From contig NZ_CP059162.1 of assembly GCF_013466605.1 (NCBI RefSeq), forward strand, positions 1,426,001 through 1,490,000: a DNA stretch of 64,000 nucleotides, written 5' to 3'. The notes under the pieces were generated by a model. It ran no database searches, had not been told where the DNA came from, and saw nothing but the letters and a program-made list of their open reading frames with translations. A program made the position numbers and the translations under genes. Origin of the DNA: Pseudomonas chlororaphis subsp. aurantiaca (GTDB lineage Bacteria; Pseudomonadota; Gammaproteobacteria; Pseudomonadales; Pseudomonadaceae). This document shows positions 53,477 to 63,239 of this stretch, one piece after another (positions within the stretch are counted from its first letter, which is position 1; each line of letters starts with the position of its first letter).

Positions 53477-54787
53477 ATGCACGCCTCGAGATCCAGTGTT
53501 TCGCGTACCCGGCAAGTGGTCGCCGCGGTGATCGGCAACGCCTTGGAGTGGTACGACTTCATCGTCTACGGCTTTCTGGCGAGCATCATCGCCCGGCAGT
53601 TTTTTCCCTCCGACGACGAGTACGCCTCGCTGCTGATGGCCCTGGCCACCTTCGGCGTGGGCTTCTTCATGCGCCCGGTGGGCGGCATCCTGCTGGGCAT
53701 GTATTCGGACCGCAAAGGCCGCAAGGCCGCCATGCAACTGATCATCCGCCTGATGACGGTTTCCATCGCCCTGATCGCCTTTGCCCCCAACTACGCGGCC
53801 ATCGGCATGGGCGCGCCGCTGATGATCGTCGTCGCGCGCATGCTGCAGGGCTTCGCCACCGGCGGCGAATACGCCAGCGCCACGGCCTTCCTGGTGGAAA
53901 GCGCGCCGGCCCATCGCAAGGGCCTGTACGGCTCCTGGCAACTGGTCGGGCAATGCCTGGCGGTGTTCTCCGGGGCGGCGATGGTGGCGCTGGTCACCCA
54001 TCTGTTCTCGCCCGAGGACCTCGATCTGTGGGGCTGGCGCCTGCCGTTCGTGATCGGCCTGCTGATCGGTCCGGTGGGCCTGTGGATCCGCAAGTACATG
54101 GAAGAGCCGGAAGCCTTCGTCGAGGCCCGCAAGCAGGTACGCGGCAATGGTCCGGGCCTGATGCAGGTCATGCGCGAGCATCGGCGCAGCATCCTGGTAT
54201 CCATGGGCCTGGCCTGTGGCGCGACGGTGTCGTTCTACGTGGTGCTGGTGAACATGCCGACCTTCGCCCACAAGAACCTTGGCTTGCCGCTGGACCAGGT
54301 GTTGCTGGTGCAGATGTTCGCGGTGGCGCTGATGACGGTGGTGATCCCATTGTCTGGCGCCCTGTCGGACCGGCTGGGGCGGCGCCCGGTGTTGCTGGCC
54401 TTTACCCTGGCGTTTTTTGTCATGGTCTACCCGCTGTACGTCTGGGTGGCCGCGGCGCCGTCGATCGAGCGGCTGCTGGTGATGCAGGTGCTGCTGTGCA
54501 GCGCCATCGGCGGCTTCTTCGGCCCGGCGCCGACGGCGCTGGCCGAGCAGTTCCCGGTGCCGGTGCGCTCCACCGGGGTGTCGGTGGCCTACAACGTGGC
54601 GGTCATGGTCTTCGGCGGCTTTGCCCCGCTGATCGTGACCTGGCTCAGCAAGGTGCTGGGCACCCCGGTGGCCCCGGCGTTTTATGTGTTGTTCGCCTGC
54701 GTGTTGACGCTGCTGGGCACTTATTGCCTGCATGAGGCACCCAAAGAGAAGAAACCGAGCGCACTGAATTTCGGGGTGAAACCTTGA
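53477..54787 (+). CDS. MHS-family MFS transporter (citrate/dicarboxylate-like)
   Basis: A 436-residue metabolite:proton symporter. VVAAVIGNALEWYDFIVYGFLASIIARQFFPSDDEY, GMYSDRKGRKAAMQL (motif A) and RMLQGFATGGEYASATAFLVESAP are MHS hallmarks, as in CitA and ShiA. It probably imports an organic acid or N-acyl amino acid handled by the neighbouring hydrolases (context inference). Its stop overlaps the amidase ATG by one base (TGATG). Confidence 0.9.
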   Translation: MHASRSSVSRTRQVVAAVIGNALEWYDFIVYGFLASIIARQFFPSDDEYASLLMALATFGVGFFMRPVGGILLGMYSDRKGRKAAMQLIIRLMTVSIALIAFAPNYAAIGMGAPLMIVVARMLQGFATGGEYASATAFLVESAPAHRKGLYGSWQLVGQCLAVFSGAAMVALVTHLFSPEDLDLWGWRLPFVIGLLIGPVGLWIRKYMEEPEAFVEARKQVRGNGPGLMQVMREHRRSILVSMGLACGATVSFYVVLVNMPTFAHKNLGLPLDQVLLVQMFAVALMTVVIPLSGALSDRLGRRPVLLAFTLAFFVMVYPLYVWVAAAPSIERLLVMQVLLCSAIGGFFGPAPTALAEQFPVPVRSTGVSVAYNVAVMVFGGFAPLIVTWLSKVLGTPVAPAFYVLFACVLTLLGTYCLHEAPKEKKPSALNFGVKP

Positions 54788-56244
54788 TGGATATCGCAGC
54801 ACAAGACTTTGGGCCCATCGTTGAGCTGGGCGCCGTCGAACTGTCCCGGGCGATCCACGCCCGCAGGTTTTCCTGTCGCGAAGTGATGTTGGCCTATCTG
54901 GACCGGATCGAGTGCTGCAACCCCCGGGTCAATGCCCTGGTGTCCCTGCGCGAGCGCCGGGTGTTGCTGGCCGAGGCCGAGGAGCGCGACCGCCAGCTGG
55001 ACCGGGGCCAGTCCATGGGCTGGATGCACGGCATGCCCCAGGCGATCAAGGACCTGGCGGCCACCGCCGGGCTGCGCACGACCCTGGGCTCGCCGCTGTT
55101 CGCCGAACAGATACCGGCCCATGACGCCATCTGCGTGGAGCGGGTCCGGGCCAGTGGGGCGATCATCGTCGGCAAGAGCAACGTGCCGGAGTTCGGCCTG
55201 GGTTCGCAGACCTACAACAAGGTGTTCGGCACCACCGGCAACGCCTACGACCCGAGGCTGAATGCCGGCGGCAGCAGTGGCGGGGCGGCGGTGGCCCTGG
55301 CGCTGCGCATGCTGCCGGTGGCCGATGGCAGCGACATGATGGGCTCGTTACGCAACCCGGCGGCCTTCAACAATGTCTTTGGCCTGCGCCCGTCCCAGGG
55401 CCGGGTGCCTCATGGCCCGGCACCGGAGCTGTTCGTCCAGCAACTGGCCACCGAAGGCCCGATGGGCCGCAGCGTGGCCGATATCGCCCGCCTGCTGGGC
55501 ACCCAGGCCGGGTACGACCCGCGGGTGCCCTTGTCGCTGAAGGACGACCCGGCGATCTTCAACGAGCCCTTGCAGCGGGATTTTCGCGGCGCGCGCCTGG
55601 GCTGGATGGGGGACTTCGACGGCTACCTGGCCATGGACGACGGCGTGCTGGCACTGTGCGAAGCGGCGCTGGGGGACTTTCGCCAACTGGGCTGCGAGGT
55701 TGAAGCCTGCCAGCCGGCGTTTTCCATGGCGGCGCTGTGGCAGTGCTGGCTGGTGCACCGGCATTGGCTGGTCCAGGGCAACCTGGGGCCGCTGTATGCC
55801 GACCCGCAGAAGCGCCAGCTGCTCAAGCCCGAGGCGCAGTGGGAAGTCGAGGGCGGGCTGGGCCTGAGCGCGGCGGAGGTCTATCGCGCCTCGCAGGTTC
55901 GCAGCGATTGGTACCGGGCCCTGGAGCGCCTGTTCGAACGTTACGATTTCCTGCTGCTGCCCAGCGCCCAGGTGTTCCCTTTCGATGCAGGAATGCCGTG
56001 GCCACGCTTTGTCGGAGGGCGGGAGATGGACACCTACCATCGCTGGATGGAGGTGGTGATTGGCCCGACCCTGGCCGGCCTGCCGAGCCTCAGCGTGCCG
56101 GTCGGCTTCAATCCGGCGGGCTTGCCCATGGGCATGCAGATCATCGGCCCGGCCCAGGCCGACCGGGCGGTGTTGCAGCTCGGTCATGCCCACGAACAAC
56201 TGATGCAGTGGGTCAGGCGTCGGCCGCCTGGTCATCCGTTGTAA
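54787..56244 (+). CDS. Amidase-signature-family amidase
   Basis: A 485-residue amidase. The Ser-cisSer-Lys triad is visible: Lys in PQAIKDLAATAG (about 82-93), the cis-Ser/Ser in NAGGSSGGAAVALALRMLPVADGSDMMGSLRNPAAFNN (about 158-195). It hydrolyses an aliphatic, aromatic or amino-acid amide in the cytoplasm; substrate not deducible. It is coupled to the MFS gene by a one-base overlap (TGATG), and ATG 54787 is chosen on that basis over an adjacent TTG. Confidence 0.92.
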   Translation: MDIAAQDFGPIVELGAVELSRAIHARRFSCREVMLAYLDRIECCNPRVNALVSLRERRVLLAEAEERDRQLDRGQSMGWMHGMPQAIKDLAATAGLRTTLGSPLFAEQIPAHDAICVERVRASGAIIVGKSNVPEFGLGSQTYNKVFGTTGNAYDPRLNAGGSSGGAAVALALRMLPVADGSDMMGSLRNPAAFNNVFGLRPSQGRVPHGPAPELFVQQLATEGPMGRSVADIARLLGTQAGYDPRVPLSLKDDPAIFNEPLQRDFRGARLGWMGDFDGYLAMDDGVLALCEAALGDFRQLGCEVEACQPAFSMAALWQCWLVHRHWLVQGNLGPLYADPQKRQLLKPEAQWEVEGGLGLSAAEVYRASQVRSDWYRALERLFERYDFLLLPSAQVFPFDAGMPWPRFVGGREMDTYHRWMEVVIGPTLAGLPSLSVPVGFNPAGLPMGMQIIGPAQADRAVLQLGHAHEQLMQWVRRRPPGHPL

Positions 56245-56330
56245 CCCTAGAATCGGGGTGTGCGGGTTTATCGGGCCCGCATCTTGCTGCGTAAAACGCT
56301 CATCCATCCGCTTATCAGGGAGGTCGGCAT

Positions 56331-57101
56331 ATGGCCAGCAAGGTAGAAACCGGCAGTGTGCGTTCGGTCGAACGGGCCTTGGCGATCGTCGAACTGCTGG
56401 GCCAGCACCAGGCCCTGGGCCTGGAGGAACTGCACTACCTGACGGCGCTGCCCAAGGCCACGGTGTCGCGCATGCTCCTGACGTTGCAGGAGCAGGGCTG
56501 GATCTATCGCGGCCTGAGCGACCGGCGCTATCGGCTGTGCGCCAGGCGGTTGTTCGGCGACCAGCAGCAACGTTTCAAGCGGCAGCTGGTGGAGCGCGCC
56601 GCGCCCTGGTTACAGGCGTTGAGCGAGCGCACCGGGCTGGTGGTCGACCTGTCGTGTTTCGACGGCGAGCGCCTGGAGGTCATGGAAAGTTCGATCCCGG
56701 CGGTGCTGCGCAAGCGTTATCCGCATAACTGCCAGATCGTCGGCCATTATTCGAGCCTGTTCCATTCTGCGATGGGCAAGGCCTGCCTGGCCGAGCTGGA
56801 TCACGAGCAGGTCCAGCGCCTGGCCGTCCGCGAGCGGGTGCCCCAGGAGGACCAGTACCGCGCCTGCGAACAATCCCAGCATCAGGGGTTCGGCCAGCGC
56901 ACCGAGGGTTATTGGGAGTACCCGGTGCGGCTGCCGTTCCTGATCCGCGCCGTGGCCTTGCCGATTCGTGACCAGGGCCGGCTGGTGGGCAGCATGGCCC
57001 TGCACTGGCCGATGGACCAGGCGCCGGTGGAGCGGGTGCTGAGTTTGCACCTGGCGAGCCTCGAGGCGACTGTCCACGATGTCGAGCGCAGCTTGATCTA
57101 G
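56331..57101 (+). CDS. IclR-family regulator
   Basis: A 256-residue IclR protein. Winged helix at about 10-75 (VRSVERALAIVELLGQHQALGLEELHYLTALPKATVSRMLLTLQEQGWIYR) and effector domain at about 85-255 (FHSAMGKACLAELD, LPFLIRAVALPIRDQGRLVGSMALHW). It is on the same strand 86 bases after the amidase and probably regulates the amidohydrolase-MFS-amidase genes via the palindrome at 52052-52070. Inducer unknown. An 87-base gap leaves room for its own promoter. Confidence 0.9.
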   Translation: MASKVETGSVRSVERALAIVELLGQHQALGLEELHYLTALPKATVSRMLLTLQEQGWIYRGLSDRRYRLCARRLFGDQQQRFKRQLVERAAPWLQALSERTGLVVDLSCFDGERLEVMESSIPAVLRKRYPHNCQIVGHYSSLFHSAMGKACLAELDHEQVQRLAVRERVPQEDQYRACEQSQHQGFGQRTEGYWEYPVRLPFLIRAVALPIRDQGRLVGSMALHWPMDQAPVERVLSLHLASLEATVHDVERSLI

Positions 57102-57159
57102 ACTCAGCCGCTCGGCTTGGCATTGCGGCGTATCCGGACCACCGGCCGCCCTGTTCGGG

Positions 57160-57199
57160 GCCGCTGCAAGCCCATCGCGGCTTGCGGCAGCGGCTACAG
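57160..57199. repeat. REP-like element, single imperfect hairpin
   Basis: An imperfect inverted repeat with the GCGGCAGCGGCTAC core shared with the REP family at 26538-26635. It lies between the IclR and yceI genes. Confidence 0.6.
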
Positions 57200-57325
57200 G
57201 GAATCGGGGATCTTTTTCGTCTTTATGCACTCCGAGTATTCGCCGTTCACGGCCCTGTCGCTGTTTGCAAGCGCACGCGGGCCGGTTAAGGTTCGGCTCA
57301 GATTTCTCGACCCCATGAGTCTTCC

Positions 57326-57916
57326 ATGTTCAACGCCTCTTTTCCCAAGGCCCTGGCCGCTTTGCTGTTGGCCTGCGCGGCCTGGCCGGCCCAGGCCAAC
57401 TGGTACCTGGACAACGAGTCCTCGCGCCTGTCTTTCGTCACCACCAAAAACGCCAATGCCTCCGAAGTCCAGCGCTTCCTGGTCCTGCACGGCAAGGTCG
57501 ACGCCAAGGGCATGGCGCAGCTGGAAGTCGAGCTGGACTCGATCAACAGCGGGATTCCGCTGCGCGACGAGCGCATGCGCAAGGAGCTGTTCGAGATCGA
57601 CCGGCATCCGGATGCCCTGATCAACGCGCAGATCAACCTGCGGCCGATCAACGACCTGGCGTCCGGCGCGCAGATCGAATTGCGTCTGCCGGTCAATGTC
57701 ACCCTGCACGGTAAGCAGCACCAATACACCGCCGAACTGCTGGCCACGCGCCTGGACGATCGACGTTTCCAGGTGGTGACCCTGGAGCCGCTGGTGCTCA
57801 ACGCTGCCGATTTCGACCTGGTGCCGGGGCTCGACACCCTGCGCAAGGCGGCCGGCCTGTCGGCGATCAGCCTGTCGGTGCCGGTGGGTGCGGTACTGAT
57901 CTTCACGGCACGTTGA
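57326..57916 (+). CDS. YceI-family periplasmic protein
   Basis: A 196-residue YceI/lipocalin-like protein. Signal peptide 1-24 (cleavage after WPAQA), then NWYLDNESSRLSFVTTKNANASEVQRFLVLHGKVDAKGMAQLEVELDSINSG, the YceI core, with the usual RMRKELFEIDRHP motif. The family binds long isoprenoids such as polyprenyl quinones in the periplasm. The gene is one base from the downstream phospholipase D gene, so the two are probably co-transcribed. Confidence 0.9.
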   Translation: MFNASFPKALAALLLACAAWPAQANWYLDNESSRLSFVTTKNANASEVQRFLVLHGKVDAKGMAQLEVELDSINSGIPLRDERMRKELFEIDRHPDALINAQINLRPINDLASGAQIELRLPVNVTLHGKQHQYTAELLATRLDDRRFQVVTLEPLVLNAADFDLVPGLDTLRKAAGLSAISLSVPVGAVLIFTAR

Positions 57917-57917
57917 T

Positions 57918-59075
57918 ATGGCGGGCGCGGTCTTTCCCTGGCGTGAAGGCAATCGTTTCGAGTTGCTGATCGACGGTCCGAGTTTTTTCCCACGGATGCT
58001 GGTGGCGATCGCCCGGGCCCGTGAGCAGGTGGAACTGGAGTTGTACCTGGTGGAGGCGGGCGCCTGCGCCGAGGCCATGGTCCAGGCCCTGATCCAGGCC
58101 GCCGAGCGCGGGGTGCGGGTGCGTTGCCTGTTCGATGACTACGGCAGCCTGGCCTTCACCATGGGGCTGCGCCAGCGCCTGACCGGCGCCGGGGTCGAGC
58201 TGCGTTTCTACAATCGCCTGAGCTGGCGCCGCGGGGTGCGCAACCTGTATCGCGACCACCGCAAGTTGCTGCTGGTGGATCAGGAGCTGGCGGTGGTCGG
58301 CGGCACCGGCGTGACCGATGAATTCTGGAACCCGCTGCAGGACAGCTGCGACTGGCATGAAGTCATGGTGGAGATCAGCGGCCCGCTGGTGCTCGACTGG
58401 CAGATGCTGTTCGACCGGCAGTGGATCGCCAACCGCTATCGCACCGCCTGGAAGCCGGCGTCGAACTTCGGCCTGCCACGCCTGCCGCGCGTGCCGGCCC
58501 AGGGCGCGGGCATGGGCCGGGTGGCCTATGCCGACGCCCGGCAACACCGGGACATTCTGCAATCGCTGGTGCGCGCGTTGAACAGCGGGCAACGGCGGAT
58601 CTGGCTGGCGACCCCGTATTTCCTGCCGACCTGGAAGGTCCGCCGCTCCCTGCGCCGCGCGGCCGGACGCGGGGTGGATGTGCGCCTGCTGCTGACCGGG
58701 CCGCGCACCGATCACCCGTCGGTGCGTTATGCCGGGCATCGTTATTACCCGCGCCTGCTGCGGGCCGGGGTGAAAATCTTCGAATACCAGCCGCGTTTCC
58801 TGCACCTGAAGATGGTGCTGATCGACGATTGGGTGAGCATCGGCTCGTGCAACTTCGATCACTGGAACCTGCGTTTCAACCTCGAGGCCAACCTCGAGGC
58901 CCTCGACATGCCACTGACCGATGCAGTGGTTGCGAGCTTCCTCGCCGACTTCGACCAGAGCCAGGAAGTCAGCCTCGAAGCCTGGAAAAACCGCCCGCTG
59001 TGGCGGCGGATCAAGCAGCGGATCTGGGGCTGGGTGGACCGGCTGGTGGTGAACCTGCTCAATCGCCGCGACTGA
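57918..59075 (+). CDS. Phospholipase D-family cardiolipin synthase, ClsB-like
   Basis: A 385-residue protein with two HKD motifs: YRDHRKLLLVDQELAVVGGTGVTDE (about 111-135) and LHLKMVLIDDWVSIGSCNFDHWNLRFN (about 295-321). The lack of N-terminal membrane helices and the length fit ClsB rather than ClsA. It would transfer a phosphatidyl group to phosphatidylglycerol, or to phosphatidylethanolamine by another route. Begins one base after the yceI stop. Confidence 0.9.
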   Translation: MAGAVFPWREGNRFELLIDGPSFFPRMLVAIARAREQVELELYLVEAGACAEAMVQALIQAAERGVRVRCLFDDYGSLAFTMGLRQRLTGAGVELRFYNRLSWRRGVRNLYRDHRKLLLVDQELAVVGGTGVTDEFWNPLQDSCDWHEVMVEISGPLVLDWQMLFDRQWIANRYRTAWKPASNFGLPRLPRVPAQGAGMGRVAYADARQHRDILQSLVRALNSGQRRIWLATPYFLPTWKVRRSLRRAAGRGVDVRLLLTGPRTDHPSVRYAGHRYYPRLLRAGVKIFEYQPRFLHLKMVLIDDWVSIGSCNFDHWNLRFNLEANLEALDMPLTDAVVASFLADFDQSQEVSLEAWKNRPLWRRIKQRIWGWVDRLVVNLLNRRD

Positions 59076-59101
59076 ACCCGCCCTGGCCTGGCTTGTGCTT
59101 C

Positions 59102-59182
59102 TGTAGGAGCCAAGCTTGCTGGCGATGCGGGCAGCGCGGTGTATCAGGAGAATCGCTATCGCGGGCAAGCCTCGCTCCTACA
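59102..59182. repeat. Inverted REP pair (BIME)
   Basis: Facing arms at about 59102-59128 and 59154-59182 with the TGTAGGAGC..GCTTGCTGGCGATGC core also seen at 706-794 and 35051-35149. Between the converging clsB-like and bglX genes. Confidence 0.8.
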
Positions 59183-59204
59183 TAGGAGCGAGGCCGGGGG
59201 AGGG

Positions 59205-61526
59205 TTACAGCAGTTCGAAGCTCTGTTGCTTGACGTCCCGGGAGTCCAGGCCGATCTCGACCTTGAACTCGCCCGGTTCCGCGGCGTACTTGAGCTGGGC
59301 GTTGTAGAACTTCAGGTCGTCTTCGCTGATGCTGAAGCGGATCACCTTCTGTTCGCCGGCCTTGAGCTGCACTTTCTGGAAGCCCTTCAGTTCCTTGATC
59401 GGGCGGATGATGGAGCCGGCGACGTCCTGGATATACAGCTGCACCACGGTTTCACCGTCGCGCTTGCCGGTGTTCTTCAGGGTCACGCTGGCGTCGAGCT
59501 TGCCGCTCTTGTTCAGGGTGGTCGACGACAGGGCCATGTCCGACAGGCTGAACGTGGTGTAGCTCAGGCCATAGCCGAACGGAAACAGGGGACCTGTGGT
59601 GTCGTCGAAGTACTGCGAGGTGTAGTTGCCCGGCTTGCCCGGGGTGAACGGCCGGCCGATGGTCAGGTGGTTGTAGTAGGTCGGGATCTGCCCCACCGAA
59701 CGCGGGAAGGTGATCGGCAGCTTGCCGGACGGGTTGTAGTCGCCGAACAGTACGTCGGCGATGGCGTTGCCGCCTTCGGTGCCGCTGAACCAGGTTTCCA
59801 GGATCGCATCGGCCTGTTCGTTCTCGTCGAGCAGCGCCAGCGGCCGGCCGTTCATCAACACCAGCACCAGCGGCTTGCCGGTGGCCTTGAGGGCCTTGAT
59901 CAGCTCGCGCTGGCTGGCCGGGATGTGCAGGTCGGTACGGCTCGAGGATTCGTGGGACATGCCCCGCGATTCGCCCACCGCCGCCACCACTACATCAGCC
60001 TGCTGCGCGGCCTTCACCGCTTCGTCGATCAACTGCTGGGCCGGACGCGGGTCGTCCACCACTTCCGGGGCATCGAAGTTAAGGAAGTTCAGGTAGTCGA
60101 CCACGGCCTTGTCGGCGGTGATGTTCGAGCCACGGGCGTAGATCAGTTGTGCCTTGTCGCCCAGGGCGTTGCTCATGCCGTCGAACAGGGTGACCGATTG
60201 CGCCGGTACGCCGGCGGCGGCCCAACTGCCCATCATGTCGATCGGTGCCTTGGCCAGCGGGCCGACCAGGGCGATCTTGCCGGCCTTTTTCAGCGGCAGG
60301 GTGTCGTTGGCGTTCTTCAGCAGCACCAGGCTGCGGCGCGCCACATCGCGGGCGTCGCTGCGGTGCAGGCGGTTTTCGGCGTTGGTGTCGGCCGGGTCTT
60401 GCTCGGCCTTGCCGATGCGCAGGTAGGGGTTGGCGAACAGGCCCATGTCGTACTTGGCGGCCAGTACTTCACGCACGGCGTTGTCCAGGTCGCGCTGGCT
60501 GACGTCGCCGGACTTGATCAGCCCCGGCAGCTCCTTGGCGTACAGCGAGTCGTTCATGCTCATGTCGATGCCGGCCTTGATCGCCAGCTTGGCGGCTTCG
60601 CGGCCGTCCTTGGCGACGCCGTGGCGCATCAGCTCGACGATGGCGCCGTGGTCGCTCACCGCCAGGCCCTTGAAGCCCCACTCCTTGCGCAGCAGGTCGT
60701 TCATCAGCCAGGTGTTGGAGGTGGCCGGCACGCCGTTGATCGAGTTCAACGCCACCATCACCCCGCCGGCACCGGCGTCGATCGCGGCGCGGTAGGGCGG
60801 CAGGTAGTCCTGGTACATCTTTACCGGGCTCATGTCGACGACGTTGTAGTCGCGACCGCCTTCCACCGCGCCGTACAGGGCGAAGTGCTTGACGCTGGCC
60901 ATGATGCTGTCGGCGTTCTTCGGGCTGTCGCCCTGGTAGGCCTTGACCATGACCTTGGCGATGCGCGAGACCAGGTAGGTGTCTTCGCCGAAGCCTTCGG
61001 AGGTGCGGCCCCAGCGTGGGTCGCGGGAGATGTCGACCATCGGCGCGAAGGTGATGTCCAGGCTGTCGGCGCTGGCTTCCTGGGCGGCGATGCGCCCGGA
61101 GCGGCCGATGGCGTCCATGTCCCAGCTCGACGCCAGGGCCAGGGGGATCGGGAAGATCGTACGGTGGCCGTGGATCACGTCATAGGCGAAGAACATCGGG
61201 ATCTTCAGCCGGCTGCGCATGGCCGCGTCCTGCATCGGCCGGTTTTCCGGGCGGGAGATGGAGTTGAAGGTCCCGCCGATGCGGCCGGCGGCGATTTCCT
61301 TGCGGATCATCTCGCGGGGCATTTCCGGACCGATGCTGATCAGGCGCAACTGGCCGATCTTTTCATCCAGGGTCATCTGCTTGAGCAGGTTGTCGATGAA
61401 GGCGTCCTTGTTCTGCAGGACCGCATCGGAAAAGGGTTTTTCCTGGGTCGATACCGGCGTGGTGGCGGCCAGGGCAGGGTGACTGGCCAGGCTGACCAAC
61501 AAGCCCAGCAAACACAGCTTCTTCAT
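59205..61526 (-). CDS. bglX: Periplasmic beta-glucosidase BglX (GH3)
   Basis: A 773-residue glycoside hydrolase family 3 enzyme, close to E. coli BglX (765). Signal peptide 1-20 (cleavage after HPALA). The nucleophile aspartate is in KGLAVSDHGAIVELMRHG, following EWGF; the KHFALYG motif and GRDYNVVDMS belong to the N-terminal domain. The second GH3 domain (about 400-640, KIALVGPLAK) and a C-terminal fibronectin-III-like domain (GKRDGETVVQLYIQDVAGS) complete the usual layout. It hydrolyses beta-glucosides in the periplasm. Confidence 0.94.
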   Translation of the reverse strand: MKKLCLLGLLVSLASHPALAATTPVSTQEKPFSDAVLQNKDAFIDNLLKQMTLDEKIGQLRLISIGPEMPREMIRKEIAAGRIGGTFNSISRPENRPMQDAAMRSRLKIPMFFAYDVIHGHRTIFPIPLALASSWDMDAIGRSGRIAAQEASADSLDITFAPMVDISRDPRWGRTSEGFGEDTYLVSRIAKVMVKAYQGDSPKNADSIMASVKHFALYGAVEGGRDYNVVDMSPVKMYQDYLPPYRAAIDAGAGGVMVALNSINGVPATSNTWLMNDLLRKEWGFKGLAVSDHGAIVELMRHGVAKDGREAAKLAIKAGIDMSMNDSLYAKELPGLIKSGDVSQRDLDNAVREVLAAKYDMGLFANPYLRIGKAEQDPADTNAENRLHRSDARDVARRSLVLLKNANDTLPLKKAGKIALVGPLAKAPIDMMGSWAAAGVPAQSVTLFDGMSNALGDKAQLIYARGSNITADKAVVDYLNFLNFDAPEVVDDPRPAQQLIDEAVKAAQQADVVVAAVGESRGMSHESSSRTDLHIPASQRELIKALKATGKPLVLVLMNGRPLALLDENEQADAILETWFSGTEGGNAIADVLFGDYNPSGKLPITFPRSVGQIPTYYNHLTIGRPFTPGKPGNYTSQYFDDTTGPLFPFGYGLSYTTFSLSDMALSSTTLNKSGKLDASVTLKNTGKRDGETVVQLYIQDVAGSIIRPIKELKGFQKVQLKAGEQKVIRFSISEDDLKFYNAQLKYAAEPGEFKVEIGLDSRDVKQQSFELL

Positions 61527-61779
61527 GAATATTGTTCTCTAGGGCCTAAAACAGACGCGATCAGTACGCGTCGAGCGGCCGAAAATTGGGAGAGCGGCTA
61601 ATAAAGGAACGACTATTGTTGTTCGGATAAATGCAGCACACTTCTGAACTCTTTTTCGCGCTGGGCATCTTTTAGCCGATTGGCCCGATGCAATCCAGTG
61701 GTGGCGGCAGATTATGTCGATGCACTCGATTCAAAGGGTTACAGGTTCCATCCCCTAGGTTGCAAGGAGCGTCACCACC

Positions 61780-62388
61780 ATGAAAGTACGACAGAGCCTG
61801 TGTTCAAGCTGGCCCGTGATGGCATTGCTGCTGCTCAGCAGCTTGCTCAGCGGCTGCGGGATCAACAACATCCCGACCCTCGACGAACAGGCCAAGGCGG
61901 CCTGGGGCCAGGTACAGAACCAGTACCAGCGTCGCGCCGACCTGATCCCCAACCTGGTGGAAACGGTCAAGGGCTACGCCAGGCACGAACAGGAGACCCT
62001 GACCGCGGTGATCGAGGCGCGGGCCAAGGCCACGTCCATCCAGGTCGATGCCAGCACCCTGGACAACCCGGAAAGACTCAAGCAGTACCAGCAGGCCCAG
62101 GACCAGCTGACCGGAGCCTTGAGCCGCCTGATGGTGGTGTCCGAGCGTTATCCGGACCTCAAGGCCAACCAGAACTTCCTGGCCCTGCAGTCGCAGCTCG
62201 AAGGCACCGAGAACCGCATCGCCGTGGCCCGTCGCGATTTCATCCTCGCGGTGCAGAAGTACAACACCGAGATCCGTACCTTCCCTGGCCGCCTGTGGCA
62301 CAGCGTGATGTACAGCGACCTGCCGGTGCGTGAGACCTTCGAGGCCACCAGCCCCGACGCCGAAAAAGCGCCAGAAGTGAAGTTCTGA
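61780..62388 (+). CDS. lemA: LemA-family lipoprotein
   Basis: A 202-residue LemA protein. The lipobox is LLSGC (Cys26) after a hydrophobic signal; the mature part starts GINNIPTLDEQAKAAWGQVQNQYQRRADLIPNLVETVKGYARHEQETL, the LemA signature, then a four-helix pattern. The role is unclear; LemA is regularly next to TPM (YgcG) proteins as here and in many Proteobacteria. First gene of a lemA-TPM-TPM module. Confidence 0.93.
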   Translation: MKVRQSLCSSWPVMALLLLSSLLSGCGINNIPTLDEQAKAAWGQVQNQYQRRADLIPNLVETVKGYARHEQETLTAVIEARAKATSIQVDASTLDNPERLKQYQQAQDQLTGALSRLMVVSERYPDLKANQNFLALQSQLEGTENRIAVARRDFILAVQKYNTEIRTFPGRLWHSVMYSDLPVRETFEATSPDAEKAPEVKF

Positions 62389-62460
62389 TCAGCAGCGGCT
62401 GCCCGCGGATCGCGCGAGCGGCCGCGGATCCGGCCCGGCGTTACCACGGATGAGGTTCCA

Positions 62461-63210
62461 ATGCGCGTGTTGAGAGTTGGCCTGGTGCTGTTGCTCTGGG
62501 TGTTTGCGATAACGGCCCAGGCCGAGCTGAAGTTCCCGGCGCTGAGCGGGCGGGTGGTGGACAACGCCCAGATGATCGAACCGGCGGTGCGCCAGCAACT
62601 GACCCAGGAGCTGGCCTCCCACGAGCAGTCCACCGGCGAGCAGGTGGTGGTCGTGACCCTGCCGGACCTGCAAGGCACCAGCATCGAGGACTTCGGCTAT
62701 CAGCTGGGGCGCTACTGGGGCATCGGCCAGAAGGACAAGAACAACGGCGCCTTGTTGATCGTCGCTCGCGATGATCGCAAGCTGCGCATCGAAGTCGGTT
62801 ACGGCCTGGAAGACCGCCTGACCGACGCGCAAAGCTCGGTGATCATCCATCAGGTGATCACCCCGGCCTTCAAGGCCGGCAATTTCAGCAAGGGCATCAG
62901 CGACGGTGTGTCGGCCATGTTGCTGGTGCTGGGCGGCAATCCGCTGGACGAGCCGAGCGCCGCCTATGACGGTGGCGGCGAGCGCGGCAGCGAGTTTTTC
63001 GATCGGCATCCCGGCGCCCTGGTCTTCCTGGTGCTGCTGTTTATCGTGACGATCTTCGTCTGCCAGTTGCTTGGCATCCTGCCCAGCGGTGGCGGCGGGC
63101 GTGGCGGTTCCGGCGGTTTTGGCGGGGGCGGCTTTGGTGGCGGAGGCGGTGGGGGCTTCAGCGGTGGCGGTGGTAGCTTTGGCGGCGGCGGATCGTCAGG
63201 CGGCTGGTGA
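62461..63210 (+). CDS. TPM-domain (YgcG-type) secreted/membrane protein with glycine-rich tail
   Basis: A 249-residue protein. Signal peptide 1-20 (cleavage after ITAQA); TPM domain about 24-140 with LSGRVVDNAQMIEPAVRQQL and GALLIVARDDRKLRIEVGYGLE; one transmembrane helix about 182-205; then an extreme Gly/Ser/Phe tail of about 40 residues ending SSGGW. The tail is characteristic of YgcG. TPM proteins are linked to photosystem repair in plants; bacterial roles are unknown. In order with lemA and a second TPM gene 29 bases downstream. Confidence 0.92.
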   Translation: MRVLRVGLVLLLWVFAITAQAELKFPALSGRVVDNAQMIEPAVRQQLTQELASHEQSTGEQVVVVTLPDLQGTSIEDFGYQLGRYWGIGQKDKNNGALLIVARDDRKLRIEVGYGLEDRLTDAQSSVIIHQVITPAFKAGNFSKGISDGVSAMLLVLGGNPLDEPSAAYDGGGERGSEFFDRHPGALVFLVLLFIVTIFVCQLLGILPSGGGGRGGSGGFGGGGFGGGGGGGFSGGGGSFGGGGSSGGW

Positions 63211-63239
63211 CTAAAAATAATCGATGAGTATGGGAAGAC

